Assembly: GCA_049324835.1 (NCBI GenBank)
Contig: JBMOMT010000043.1
Location: 226,758-290,757 of the forward strand
Direction: 5' to 3'
Origin: JBMOMT01 sp049324835
Lineage (GTDB): Bacteria; Chloroflexota; Anaerolineae; CAYNKW01
DNA length: 64,000 bases
In this document: positions 45,425 through 53,826 of the stretch, piece after piece
How positions within the stretch are numbered: the stretch's first letter is position 1
How the letters are laid out: each line of letters starts with the position of its first letter
Translations under genes and position numbers: made by a program
The notes under the pieces: model-generated
What the model was told of the DNA's origin: nothing
The model's database searches: none
What the model saw: the letters and a program-made list of their open reading frames with translations, nothing else

Positions 45425-47296
45425 CTAGAACAAACCGACCACGCGGCCTGTTTCCAAATCCAGATCAACATCGGTGAAGGCCGGACGGCTGGGCAAGCCA
45501 GGCATGGTGCGCATGGTGCCGCACAGCGGGTAGAGGAAACCGGCGCCCACGCTGGCCCGTACATCGGTGATGGGCAACCGCCAGCCACGGGGTGTGCCCT
45601 TGAGTGTTGGATCGTGGGTAAACGACAGGTGCGTCTTGGCCATGCACAACGGCAAGTGACTCAAGCCCATCTCGGTGAACAGTTTGATCTTGGCCTCTGC
45701 TTCTGGTGTATAGTCCACCCCTTCGGCGCGATAGATCTCGCGCGCCACCGTTTCGATCTTTTCCTTGATGGCCATCTCGTCGGCATACAGGAATCGGAAA
45801 TGGCTGGGTTTCTCGCAGGCCTTCACCACCGCCTCGGCCAGAGCCGCGCCACCCGCGCCGCCTTTGGCCCACACGTTGCTCTCCACCGCGTCTTCGGCGC
45901 CGGTTTCCTGAGCGCGCCGGCGAATCAGCGCGATCTCGGCGTCGGTGTCGTCTTTGAAGCGGTTGATGGCCACCACCACCGGGATGCCAAACTTGAGGGC
46001 ATTTTCGACGTGCTGCAGCAAGTTGGGCAGGCCTTTCTCCAACAAAGCCAGGTTTTCTTCGGTGTAGGCTTTGTCCAGCGGTTTACCGGGCACCACCTTG
46101 GGGCCGCCGCCGTGCATCTTGAGCGCGCGAACGGTGGTCACCAGCACCACACAATTGGGCGCCAACCCGCTCACGCGGCACTTGATGTCCATGAACTTTT
46201 CCATGCCACAGTCGGCGCCAAAGCCAGACTCGGTCACCACGTAATCGGCCAGCTTGAGAGCGATCTTGTCGGCGATGATGGAGCTGTTGCCCTGGGCGAT
46301 GTTGGCGAACGGCCCGCAGTGCACGAATGCCGGGCTGCCCATGAGCGTTTGCATCAGGTTAGGCATGATAGCGTCCTTGAGCAGGACGGCCATCGCGCCG
46401 GCCACGTTCAGGTCTTCGGCAGTGACGGGCTCTTTTTTGCTGTTGGTGCCAACGATGATGCGCCCCATGCGATCCCGCAGATCGGCCAGATCGCTGCACA
46501 GAGCCAGGGCGGCCATGATCTCTGAAGCCACCGTGATGTCGTAGCCGGTCTGGCGGGGAACACCGTCGTTGACCGTGCCCAGACCGATGACGACGTTACG
46601 CAGCGCCGCGTCGGACACATCCACCACCCGCCGCCACTGGATCGAATAGGGGTCGATGTCCAGGCGGAACATGCGCTCCCTGTCCTCGTCGCTCAGGTCA
46701 GAGGGTTTCTCGGACTCGATGCCCAGCTTTTCCAGGCGCTTGCGCATAGAGGGGGTGTACGCATCGTCGGGGCAGAGCGCCTTGGCCAAAAAGCCGGTGC
46801 TAAAGCGGGCTTCCTTGGCCAGCCGGTTGTCGATGGCTGCTGCCAACAGGTTGTGCGCTGCACCCACAGCGTGAATATCGCCGGTGAGGTGCAGATTAAA
46901 ATCTTCCATAGGAACAATCTGGGCATAACCACCGCCGGCGGCCCCACCCTTGATGCCAAAGGTTGGACCCTGCGATGGCTGACGAATGCAGGTAATGACT
47001 TTTTTGCCGATATAAGCCAGACCCTGACTGACGCCGATGGTAGTCACGGTCTTTCCCTCACCCAACGGTGTGGGGGTGATAGCGGTCACGTCGACGTACT
47101 TGCCCTGAGGCCGATCGGCCAGCCGTTCCAGCACATTCAGATGAACCTTGGCTTTGTATTTGCCGTAAAAATCCAGGTCGTCCTCTGTCAGGCCGAGGTC
47201 TCTGGCCACATCGACGATGGGCCGCAAGGTTGCCTCCTGTGCGATCTCGATATCACTCGGTACTTTGTCTTTGACTTTGACGAGCATGCCAGCCAT
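45425..47296 (-). CDS. fhs: Formate-tetrahydrofolate ligase, with an insertion
   Basis: 623 residues. It couples formate to THF using ATP, the entry to the methyl branch. The P-loop TPLGEGKT is at residues 76-83; other blocks (RQPSQGPTFGIKGGAAGGGYAQ, GTVNDGVPRQTGYDITVASE) are typical. It is about 60 residues longer than the common 555-560 form. Most of the extra length lies between about 160 and 208, between AAIDN and IQWRRVVD. It follows folD by 36 bases, and ATG 47296 has AGGAAG upstream. Confidence 0.96.
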   Translation of the reverse strand: MAGMLVKVKDKVPSDIEIAQEATLRPIVDVARDLGLTEDDLDFYGKYKAKVHLNVLERLADRPQGKYVDVTAITPTPLGEGKTVTTIGVSQGLAYIGKKVITCIRQPSQGPTFGIKGGAAGGGYAQIVPMEDFNLHLTGDIHAVGAAHNLLAAAIDNRLAKEARFSTGFLAKALCPDDAYTPSMRKRLEKLGIESEKPSDLSDEDRERMFRLDIDPYSIQWRRVVDVSDAALRNVVIGLGTVNDGVPRQTGYDITVASEIMAALALCSDLADLRDRMGRIIVGTNSKKEPVTAEDLNVAGAMAVLLKDAIMPNLMQTLMGSPAFVHCGPFANIAQGNSSIIADKIALKLADYVVTESGFGADCGMEKFMDIKCRVSGLAPNCVVLVTTVRALKMHGGGPKVVPGKPLDKAYTEENLALLEKGLPNLLQHVENALKFGIPVVVAINRFKDDTDAEIALIRRRAQETGAEDAVESNVWAKGGAGGAALAEAVVKACEKPSHFRFLYADEMAIKEKIETVAREIYRAEGVDYTPEAEAKIKLFTEMGLSHLPLCMAKTHLSFTHDPTLKGTPRGWRLPITDVRASVGAGFLYPLCGTMRTMPGLPSRPAFTDVDLDLETGRVVGLF

Positions 47297-47332
47297 TTGT
47301 CACTTCCTCCTCGATTGGATTGATGTGGGATT

Positions 47333-48217
47333 TTATCGCCCAACTTGTCGCCGGGCAGCTTCCAATACGTTGTGCATGAGAACGATGTTGGTCATAGGAC
47401 CTGTGCCGCCGGGAACCGGCGTGATCATGCCGGCTACCTCTTTGACGGCCTCAAAATCGACATCACCCAGCATATTGCCCTCACTGTCGAAATTGATACC
47501 AAAGTCCACAACGACAGCGCCAGGTCTGACCATATCGGCGGTGATGATCTTGGCGCGGCCCACAGCGGCGCAGAGAATATCGGCGCTGCGGCAAACCTCC
47601 GCCAGATTGGCCGTGCGCGAGTGGGCGAGTGTCACCGTGGCATTTTCACGCAGCAGCAACATGGCCATGGGTTTGCCCACAATGTTGGAGCGTCCCACGA
47701 TCACCGCGTGTTTGCCACCCAGTTCCACGTTGTATCGCTTGAGGATCTCCAACCCACCAGACGGTGTAGCCGGAGCGAAAAAGTCTTTCACGCCCGCCGG
47801 TCGGCCTGCCGGCGATACCTGCATCAATCGACCGGCGTTCACGGCGTGGACGCCGTCCACATCTTTTTCAGGGGCCAGCGCCTCCTTGACGGCAGCCTCA
47901 TCAATGCCTCTGGGAAGCGGTTCCTGCACCATGATGCCATGAACGTGGGTATCGTTGCTGAGCTGGCGCACCAATTCGACAATAGACTCCTGACTGGCGG
48001 TTTCCGGCAGCACGAGCAGGTCAAAGGCAATGCCCCGTTTCTCGGCCATGCGGCGAATAGCATTGGCGTAACTCACCGAGGCGGCGTCTTCGCCAGCGCG
48101 CACCACAGCGATAGCCGGCGCAAAGCCGTGCAATTCGGTAAACTCTGCCACGGCCTGATCGATCTCGGCGCGCATCGCCTGAGCGACCTCTCGACCATCG
48201 AGAATAACTGCGGTCAT
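47333..48217 (-). CDS. folD: Methylene-THF dehydrogenase FolD, catalytic Lys replaced by Ile
   Basis: 294 residues of the bifunctional FolD family. Conserved parts include MVQEPLP (the Gln), KDVDGVH (the Asp), VGRSNIVGKPM (cofactor site) and TPVPGGTGPMT. In FolD proteins the motif SxxYxxxK provides the Lys needed for cyclohydrolase activity; here it reads SVSYANAI, with Ile54 at that place and Arg56 after it. It probably keeps only the dehydrogenase function. The adjacent fchA gene encodes a separate cyclohydrolase, which would make up the loss. Confidence 0.93.
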   Translation of the reverse strand: MTAVILDGREVAQAMRAEIDQAVAEFTELHGFAPAIAVVRAGEDAASVSYANAIRRMAEKRGIAFDLLVLPETASQESIVELVRQLSNDTHVHGIMVQEPLPRGIDEAAVKEALAPEKDVDGVHAVNAGRLMQVSPAGRPAGVKDFFAPATPSGGLEILKRYNVELGGKHAVIVGRSNIVGKPMAMLLLRENATVTLAHSRTANLAEVCRSADILCAAVGRAKIITADMVRPGAVVVDFGINFDSEGNMLGDVDFEAVKEVAGMITPVPGGTGPMTNIVLMHNVLEAARRQVGR

Positions 48218-48255
48218 ACGTTGCCTCCTGATTCTTCAATCACGGGTCACGGCCC

Positions 48256-48888
48256 CTAAAGCTGTTCCACCACGTAGCCGTACACCTGATCGCGCACGGC
48301 AGGCTTGCCCTCCAACAGACTATCCAACTGGCGTTGTTTCTCGGCGGCAAAGCTCTGATCCTCAATCCAGCCCAGGTTGATGAGCACGTTCAGCGCCGCG
48401 CTGCGAAGGCCGGCCTCGGCCATGAGAATGGCCACCCCCGCGTCAGAGACGGCATTCTTGTTGCCCTTTTCAGCAACCGGCTGGCAGAGGGCTATCGTCT
48501 CCACACACGCTTCGGCGATCCGCATGGGCACCAGAGTGGCCTCTTTGAGGGCATTTTGCAGAGCCTGCTCACGAACAGCCTTTTGCTCATCGGTGTCGCG
48601 CGGCATCTTCATGGCCTCAGAAACAGCGGTATACACTCTGACATCGGCTTCCAACAGCTCCAGAAAACTGTGGCGCAGGGCATCCGATTTTTCCAGGATG
48701 GCCCTGACATCCTGCTCTACAGCGGCATACTTTTTTTTGCCGATGGTCAGGTTGCAGACCATGCTCACCAGCGCCGCGCCCAGAGCCCCTCCCAGGGCTG
48801 CCACGCTCCCTCCGCCAGGAGCAGGTGCAGAACTGGCCAGTTCGTCCAAAAACTGAGATACTGCTTTGTCCGTGAGTTTTTCGGTCAT
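48256..48888 (-). CDS. fchA: Methenyl-THF cyclohydrolase (cyclodeaminase family)
   Basis: 210 residues of the formiminotransferase-cyclodeaminase family as used in acetogens and methylotrophs (FchA). Markers: SSAPAPGGGSVAALGGALGAAL near the start and SDAGVAILMAEAGLRSAALNV near residues 145-167. It opens methenyl-THF to formyl-THF or the reverse. ATG 48888 has GAGGAG upstream. The order fchA-folD-fhs, with short gaps and one strand, suggests an operon that runs on from the sigma factor gene 24 bases before it. Confidence 0.92.
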   Translation of the reverse strand: MTEKLTDKAVSQFLDELASSAPAPGGGSVAALGGALGAALVSMVCNLTIGKKKYAAVEQDVRAILEKSDALRHSFLELLEADVRVYTAVSEAMKMPRDTDEQKAVREQALQNALKEATLVPMRIAEACVETIALCQPVAEKGNKNAVSDAGVAILMAEAGLRSAALNVLINLGWIEDQSFAAEKQRQLDSLLEGKPAVRDQVYGYVVEQL

Positions 48889-48912
48889 ATTTTTCTCCTC
48901 TTCCAGATATGT

Positions 48913-50145
48913 TTAATCCCCACTGACGAACCCATCCAACGGTAAATAGTGCTTCAAGCGTCGCAGGCGACGCGGATGGCGCAGCTTGCGTAGCGCCTCA
49001 GCTTCTATCTGACGGATGCGCTCGCGCGTGACGCCAAACCTGCGACCAACCTCCTCAAGGGTGTGCGGCTGCCCATCCTTTAGCCCGAATCGAAGCTGAA
49101 GTACCATATCCTCACGTGGGCTCAGTGAAGACAGCATCTTGTCCAGTTCTTCCTGAAGCATCTTGTCGGCCACGACGTCGCTCGGCACCGGCGACTGATC
49201 GTCTTCGATCAGATCGCCGAGACTGGCATCCTGGTCTTCTGTGATGGGCGTCTCTAAGGACAGGGGGGATTGGGCAATACGCAACAATCGTTCCACGGCT
49301 CGATGCGAACAACACAATTCCGCGGCCAATTCATCAATGGTCGGGTCGCGCCCGTTTTCCTGGCTCAAGCGATACGCCACTTTTCGAAGGTGGCTAATCC
49401 GCTCGCCCATGTGCACCGGCACGCGAATAGTCCGCCCCTGATCGGCAATGGCCCGTGTGATCGCCTGGCGAATCCACCAGGTTGCATAGGTAGAAAATTT
49501 GAAACCGCGCCGGTAGTCAAACTTTTCGACCGCCCGGAGCAAACCGATGTTGCCCTCCTGGATCAGATCCAGAAGCGAAATGCCTCGACCACTGTATTTT
49601 TTGGCGATGCTCACCACCAGACGAAAATTAGCCTCGGTGAGACGCAGGCGAGCTTCCTTAGCCAGTCGCACTTGCTCCACCAGCCAGACCCGTTCCTCAG
49701 GGGTCGCCGGATTACTGTCCAGCCAACCCTGCGCCCAGAGTCCTCGTTCCATCTGGCTGGCCAGGACGATCTCTTCCTGCTGGCTCAACAGTGGCACGCG
49801 TCCGATCTCTTTTAAATAGAGCGCAATGCCGTCGCCCAGTTCCTCCAGAGCATCATCCGTATCCGGTAAAACCTGTTCCACATCCACATCAGCGGCATGC
49901 GCCGCGGAACCGTTAGAAGCCGCAGGGTCAGCCGTCTCAACGTCCACAAAGAATGCCTCGAACTCCAGGACATTTCCTTCTTCCGAGGCTTCCCCGGCCA
50001 GATCCAAGGCAATTCCAAAATCGGGCCAGGTCATTTTGATCTCGCCCGCAGGAGAGCTGTCTGTATCGCCGAGGGAAAATCGTGTGGAGGGTGATTCCTG
50101 TCCTGCAAAAGGCAAAGATGAATGTAGACCTCGTTCCGAGTGCAT
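48913..50145 (-). CDS. RpoD-like sigma-70 factor
   Basis: About 410 residues. An acidic N-terminal part of about 110 residues is followed by sigma region 1.2 (LYLKEIGRVPLLS), region 2 (DLIQEGNIGLLRAVEKFDYRRGFKFSTYATWWIRQAITRAIADQ), region 3, and region 4 with the helix-turn-helix TLEEVGRRFGVTRERIRQIEAEALRKLRH. It recognises the TTGACA/TATAAT-type promoters seen throughout the window, or is a close relative of the primary sigma. The start is uncertain: ATG 50145 is preferred; TTG 50184 and ATG 50034 are possible. It ends 24 bases before fchA. Confidence 0.9.
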   Translation of the reverse strand: MHSERGLHSSLPFAGQESPSTRFSLGDTDSSPAGEIKMTWPDFGIALDLAGEASEEGNVLEFEAFFVDVETADPAASNGSAAHAADVDVEQVLPDTDDALEELGDGIALYLKEIGRVPLLSQQEEIVLASQMERGLWAQGWLDSNPATPEERVWLVEQVRLAKEARLRLTEANFRLVVSIAKKYSGRGISLLDLIQEGNIGLLRAVEKFDYRRGFKFSTYATWWIRQAITRAIADQGRTIRVPVHMGERISHLRKVAYRLSQENGRDPTIDELAAELCCSHRAVERLLRIAQSPLSLETPITEDQDASLGDLIEDDQSPVPSDVVADKMLQEELDKMLSSLSPREDMVLQLRFGLKDGQPHTLEEVGRRFGVTRERIRQIEAEALRKLRHPRRLRRLKHYLPLDGFVSGD

Positions 50146-50606
50146 AGAATTAGGCCCACTCGCTTTCCAGGACAGATCGACCAATCACCTGACCCGGTCC
50201 TGAGACACACCGGATGGTCAGCAGGGTAAACACAACTCTATCCCAGAACATCCTGACGGCATGGGAAACAAAGAGAATATCGAACGTAATGCGACGTTTA
50301 CCTTGAGGCAAAACCGAGCAGCCAAGAAATGTCATTCCAGCCATAAACGATGTACCTGGAGAGGTGCGCCAAATTCGTGCAACGCACCTACCTCCGGTGC
50401 GATGAGTTGATGCTGCGACTGCCGTGATTGCAGAGGGTAAAGTGGGGAAAGTGAGAAGCAATAGTCAGTCGCCTTTGACCGAACCATTGAAAGGGTTCAA
50501 CGAAAACCGTCAATGTCACCCAACACCATCCCTGCCTTGGGGACGATGGGCCAATTATAGCACAAATCAAAAGGGGGTGCAAATGGTTCTCTGGAAACGC
50601 TTTTTT
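50146..50606. other. Long leader region of the sigma factor gene
   Basis: About 460 bases between the jelly-roll protein gene and the sigma factor, with the promoter at 50554-50582. The leader of about 400 bases contains a minus-strand frame of up to 103 codons (50150-50461) that lacks a good ribosome site and recognisable motifs. I cannot say whether it is a leader peptide, a regulatory RNA, or simply untranslated. No known riboswitch was recognised. Confidence 0.5.
50554..50582 (-). promoter_or_regulatory. Promoter of the sigma factor gene
   Basis: Minus-strand TTGCAC (50577-50582), 17-base spacer, perfect TATAAT (50554-50559). It is 400 bases upstream of the coding region. Confidence 0.65.
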
Positions 50607-51404
50607 TCAGCGAACGATCACGCCTGGGCCAGGCTCGATACTCAACCAATCTACCTCCAGCCACTGACGACCCGGCGCCGCCAACAATCCCCAGCGGAAT
50701 CGTCCCTGTGGCGTGACGACCAGGTACTGGTTGTCCAGCCACAACACAAAGCCCAGCGGCCCGTGGGGCGACGGCGCATTCTCCAGCACCGGCACACCGT
50801 CCACCAAAAAACGTGCACGCCCCACAGCCCATTCGATAGTGTAATCGTGCCAGTCGATCATGGAATGAGGCACAACGGCCTCCTCAATGTGCAGCGCGCG
50901 TTGGATGGACGGCCACCAGCGGCGGTATACCGCTGGCAAGTTCATCGCCAGTAGCGCCCCAGGCGCCAGCAACGCCAAAAAGAAAGCAACTGGTCGCAGA
51001 GCGTCGATGGTCGCGGCCTTCCAGCCCCAACCGGGCGTTCCCAGTGTCAACTTGATGTTGGAAGGCGCAGAGGCATAAAAGAACCAGATGGCTCGAGGCA
51101 GTGCAGGCATACGCAGACCCGTCATCAAAAAAGGATCGTTCCAAAAACCAAAACCTGCCGTGCCTGCAAGCTTTCCGCTTGGGTGAGAAAAACGCGCTCG
51201 CACATTGAGCCTGAGCGGCGGTCGCCACATGAAACGGCTGCGAGACAGATGGCGGTAATCGTCCAACTGGGCATTGGTGTACTGTCGAGCACGAGTATCG
51301 TCGTTGACCAGGCGCAGGCCAGACGCGCCCTGCTCCAGAGCAGCGTTACCCGTGACAGAATAGCGCCACGAACCACTCGCTTCGGTCGGAAAATCGAGTC
51401 GCAT
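50607..51404 (-). CDS. Concanavalin-A-like (jelly-roll) protein with a membrane helix
   Basis: About 265 residues. Two beta-rich stretches (about 10-125 and 190-265) flank a hydrophobic helix (about 137-157). The C-terminal part (HDYTIEWAVGRARFLVDG, then GPLGFVLWLDNQY) resembles GH16/ConA-like folds. The usual GH16 catalytic ExDxE motif is not seen, so carbohydrate binding is more likely than cleavage. An ATG at 51404 is chosen; an upstream extension to 51509 would overlap the terminator at 51445-51472. Role unknown. Confidence 0.65.
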   Translation of the reverse strand: MRLDFPTEASGSWRYSVTGNAALEQGASGLRLVNDDTRARQYTNAQLDDYRHLSRSRFMWRPPLRLNVRARFSHPSGKLAGTAGFGFWNDPFLMTGLRMPALPRAIWFFYASAPSNIKLTLGTPGWGWKAATIDALRPVAFFLALLAPGALLAMNLPAVYRRWWPSIQRALHIEEAVVPHSMIDWHDYTIEWAVGRARFLVDGVPVLENAPSPHGPLGFVLWLDNQYLVVTPQGRFRWGLLAAPGRQWLEVDWLSIEPGPGVIVR

Positions 51405-51444
51405 CACTGGCAGGCCAACCCGCTTTTCGAAAGACAACAGACAC

Positions 51445-51472
51445 AAAACTCGTCTGGCCGGGCCAGACGAGT
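51445..51472 (-). terminator. Terminator of the MBL hydrolase gene
   Basis: ACTCGTCTGGC pairs perfectly with GCCAGACGAGT around a 3-base loop; on the minus strand TTTT follows. Confidence 0.82.
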
Positions 51473-51505
51473 CTGAAACACCGCTGCATGTATCATGGAA
51501 CAGGC

Positions 51506-52261
51506 TCAAAACTCGAACACTTCAAAATCTTTGGCCAATTTCACCGGCCCGTCGAAGGCTGTGGCAGCCACATCGCACCAGGCGTCCAGGGCTTTGGCAA
51601 AAACAGGGTAATGTATCAGCACCAGACGCTTTGCCCCGGCAAGCTGGGCGATCTCACCGGCCTCCAGCGGTGTGGAATGGCCCGGCAGCGGTCCGTTGCC
51701 TTCGTGGATCAGAATATCGGCGCCCTGAGCCAGACGCACCACCGCCTGACATGGGCGCGTATCGCTGGAATAGGCCAGCACCCCTCCGGTGATTTTGTTC
51801 TCGATGCGCACACCCACGGTGGGTACCAGATGCTGCACCGGCGAGGTGTAGACGGTATATTCAGGACGATCGATGACCAGAGCCTTTTCCTGCCAGGGGA
51901 TCTCGTGATAACGCACGGGAAACATATCGGGCCAGACCTGCCACTCCATCAGGCGCATCATGCCCCGAATGACGTCCAGCGCCCGGCGAGAGCCAAAAAT
52001 GGCAAAAGGTTTTTCGCGGCCGGTGAGCCAAAGCCCCAACAAGAGCACCGGCACACCGTAAATATGATCCGGATGATGGTGCGTGACCAACAGACCATCC
52101 AGCGTCTCCAGATCCACGCCGATGCGATCCAGACGCCCCATCGGGCTGCCGGCGCAGTCGATCAGCAACGACGAATGCGACCCCTGCAAGACCATGTAGG
52201 CGTTCTCGTGGTGCGCGTCGGCGACCGTTCCCGAGGAACCCAGGATGGTCAGTTTAAGCAT
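51506..52261 (-). CDS. MBL-fold metal-dependent hydrolase (second paralogue)
   Basis: 251 residues. Metal ligands in THHHPDH (residues 60-66), YSSDTRP, HEGNG, GHSTP and VLIHYP follow the RNase Z/phosphodiesterase-like layout. Order and spacing match the protein at 3929-4720, but the sequences differ widely, so they are old paralogues. The substrate is unknown. It has a promoter at 52317-52345 and its own terminator, so it is a single-gene unit. Confidence 0.86.
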   Translation of the reverse strand: MLKLTILGSSGTVADAHHENAYMVLQGSHSSLLIDCAGSPMGRLDRIGVDLETLDGLLVTHHHPDHIYGVPVLLLGLWLTGREKPFAIFGSRRALDVIRGMMRLMEWQVWPDMFPVRYHEIPWQEKALVIDRPEYTVYTSPVQHLVPTVGVRIENKITGGVLAYSSDTRPCQAVVRLAQGADILIHEGNGPLPGHSTPLEAGEIAQLAGAKRLVLIHYPVFAKALDAWCDVAATAFDGPVKLAKDFEVFEF

Positions 52262-52316
52262 GCCCCATCTCCCGCCCCCCGCAGGCTTTGAATAGGCTCA
52301 GGTTATGTCACGGGCA

Positions 52317-52345
52317 ATGATACCACAAAATGGGAAAACTGTCAC
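52317..52345 (-). promoter_or_regulatory. Promoter of the second MBL hydrolase gene
   Basis: Minus-strand GTGACA (52340-52345), 17-base spacer, TATCAT (52317-52322). It overlaps the end of the ABC permease gene by a few bases. Confidence 0.65.
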
Positions 52346-53826
52346 CTGCCGCCAAAAAACCACAGCACGATTTGAGGCGTTAGGTACACCTCCAGAAAAG
52401 CCGCAGCCACCAGCATCGGCACGGCTACCAGCAGGGTCACTTTGAAGAAATCGGCCAGAGCCAGCAACAGGCTATCGCCCACGGTCAGGTTGCCCGGCGG
52501 CGCCATGATAGAGGCCCCCAGGCGCAACGCAAAGGCGGTGACCAGAATCACTGCCGGTAACTCGAGCCAGCCGTGGGGCAGAATAAAGACGGCCATAAAC
52601 AGCAGTGGATGGTAACCGGCCAACGTCACCTGATAGGCCAGAAAGCCCACTATGCCCATGGTGCTGATGAGCGGCAAGAAGGCCAGCACGCCGAAGGAAA
52701 AAAGGGCCAGCAGAGCGCCCAGGGCCAGCGAGCGCAGATTAAAAAGCAGGATGTGCCAGGGCGAAAAAGCCGGCAGAAAACCCAGGCCGGTCATGTCGCC
52801 CAGGCTCTCCCGTGAAAGCGAGCCAAAGTCCAGGGCTTGCACCGGCAACGGGTAGCGGGGCGCATAGGCCCAGCCCAGGGCGAGGCTGGCCAGCATCAAG
52901 ACCAGCACCATGACGATGGAAAATCGGTGGCGGCCGAGCAGTGCAGGGATATCGCGGCGGTACCAGCGCACCACGTCCACGCGCAGGGGCTCATCCGCCC
53001 AGGGCAGCAGCGCTTCATCTGGCGACTGGAGGAAAAACCGCCTGAACTGGCGCGCCATCCGTCGTAATTGAATCTGGTCGAACTCGCGCCCCAACAACTC
53101 TTCACGATTGAACAGGCGCACACCCATGCGGATCAGGATCAGGTTGGCCACCAACAGCGCCGCCAGAATGATCCACAGCACATCGTAGCGCGCCCAGAAC
53201 ATGATGGCCGCTTCCACCTGCATCAACAACGCCATCGGCACAATGATAAAGCTGGCCAGCAGATTGGCAGCGCGCACGCTGGTGGTCTGGCTGGAAACGA
53301 TGACCGCTCCGGCCACCATCACCAACGCCTCGGCTGTGGTGAGCAGAAAGATCTGGATCAGTAATTGGATAGGCGGGAAATACCCGATGGTCAAAAAGAG
53401 GCCCACCATGTACACCACAATGCCCAGGTAACTGGCCAGCAGCGGCACCACCGTGGCCGCCAACATTTTGCCCAGGTATAACTCGCCATCGGAAAGAGGC
53501 ATGGCCAGCAGTGGCTCCAGACTGTGCCGCTCGCGCTCGCCCACAAAAGTCTCCAGCGCGATCACCAGTGAGAACGAGATGGGGAAAAACCCGACGATCA
53601 ACAGCAGAAACGGCACCAGCCGCGTGCCGATGAGCGGCGCGCCATAGCTGGCCAGCCAGTTCATGGCAAACTGGGCCGTGGCGCTCATCAACAGTGGGAA
53701 AAACAGCGTCAGAACGAGGATCGGCACCACCATACGCCAATCGCGCAGCGTGTCGCGCACTTCTCGACGGGTGACAATGAGAGCAGTGCCCAACGACTGC
53801 CTGACGGCCTGGACATATCGACTCAA
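52342..53826 (-). CDS. ABC-2-type permease fused to a SpoIIM-like (DUF95) membrane domain
   Basis: 494 residues. The first half (about 1-235) is an ABC-2-type permease with six helices and a GERERHSLEPLLAMPLS segment typical of CcmB/Nod-type exporters. The second half (about 300-490) matches the SpoIIM/DUF95 family, recognised by NLRSLALGALLALFSFG and FILPHGWLELPA. Each is normally a separate gene. The start is TTG 53826, overlapping the ATPase stop, so it is coupled with it. It is probably an exporter; the cargo is unknown. Confidence 0.83.
   Translation of the reverse strand: MSRYVQAVRQSLGTALIVTRREVRDTLRDWRMVVPILVLTLFFPLLMSATAQFAMNWLASYGAPLIGTRLVPFLLLIVGFFPISFSLVIALETFVGERERHSLEPLLAMPLSDGELYLGKMLAATVVPLLASYLGIVVYMVGLFLTIGYFPPIQLLIQIFLLTTAEALVMVAGAVIVSSQTTSVRAANLLASFIIVPMALLMQVEAAIMFWARYDVLWIILAALLVANLILIRMGVRLFNREELLGREFDQIQLRRMARQFRRFFLQSPDEALLPWADEPLRVDVVRWYRRDIPALLGRHRFSIVMVLVLMLASLALGWAYAPRYPLPVQALDFGSLSRESLGDMTGLGFLPAFSPWHILLFNLRSLALGALLALFSFGVLAFLPLISTMGIVGFLAYQVTLAGYHPLLFMAVFILPHGWLELPAVILVTAFALRLGASIMAPPGNLTVGDSLLLALADFFKVTLLVAVPMLVAAAFLEVYLTPQIVLWFFGGR

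Noticed and set aside
43928..46525. Plus-strand open frame of 865 codons opposite acsB and fhs
   Set aside because: It spans two strongly supported minus-strand genes and the promoter between them, and reads as low-complexity shadow sequence.
50150..50461. 103-codon frame in the leader of the sigma factor gene
   Set aside because: There is no convincing ribosome site, motif or start; it is kept only as a possibility in the leader note.
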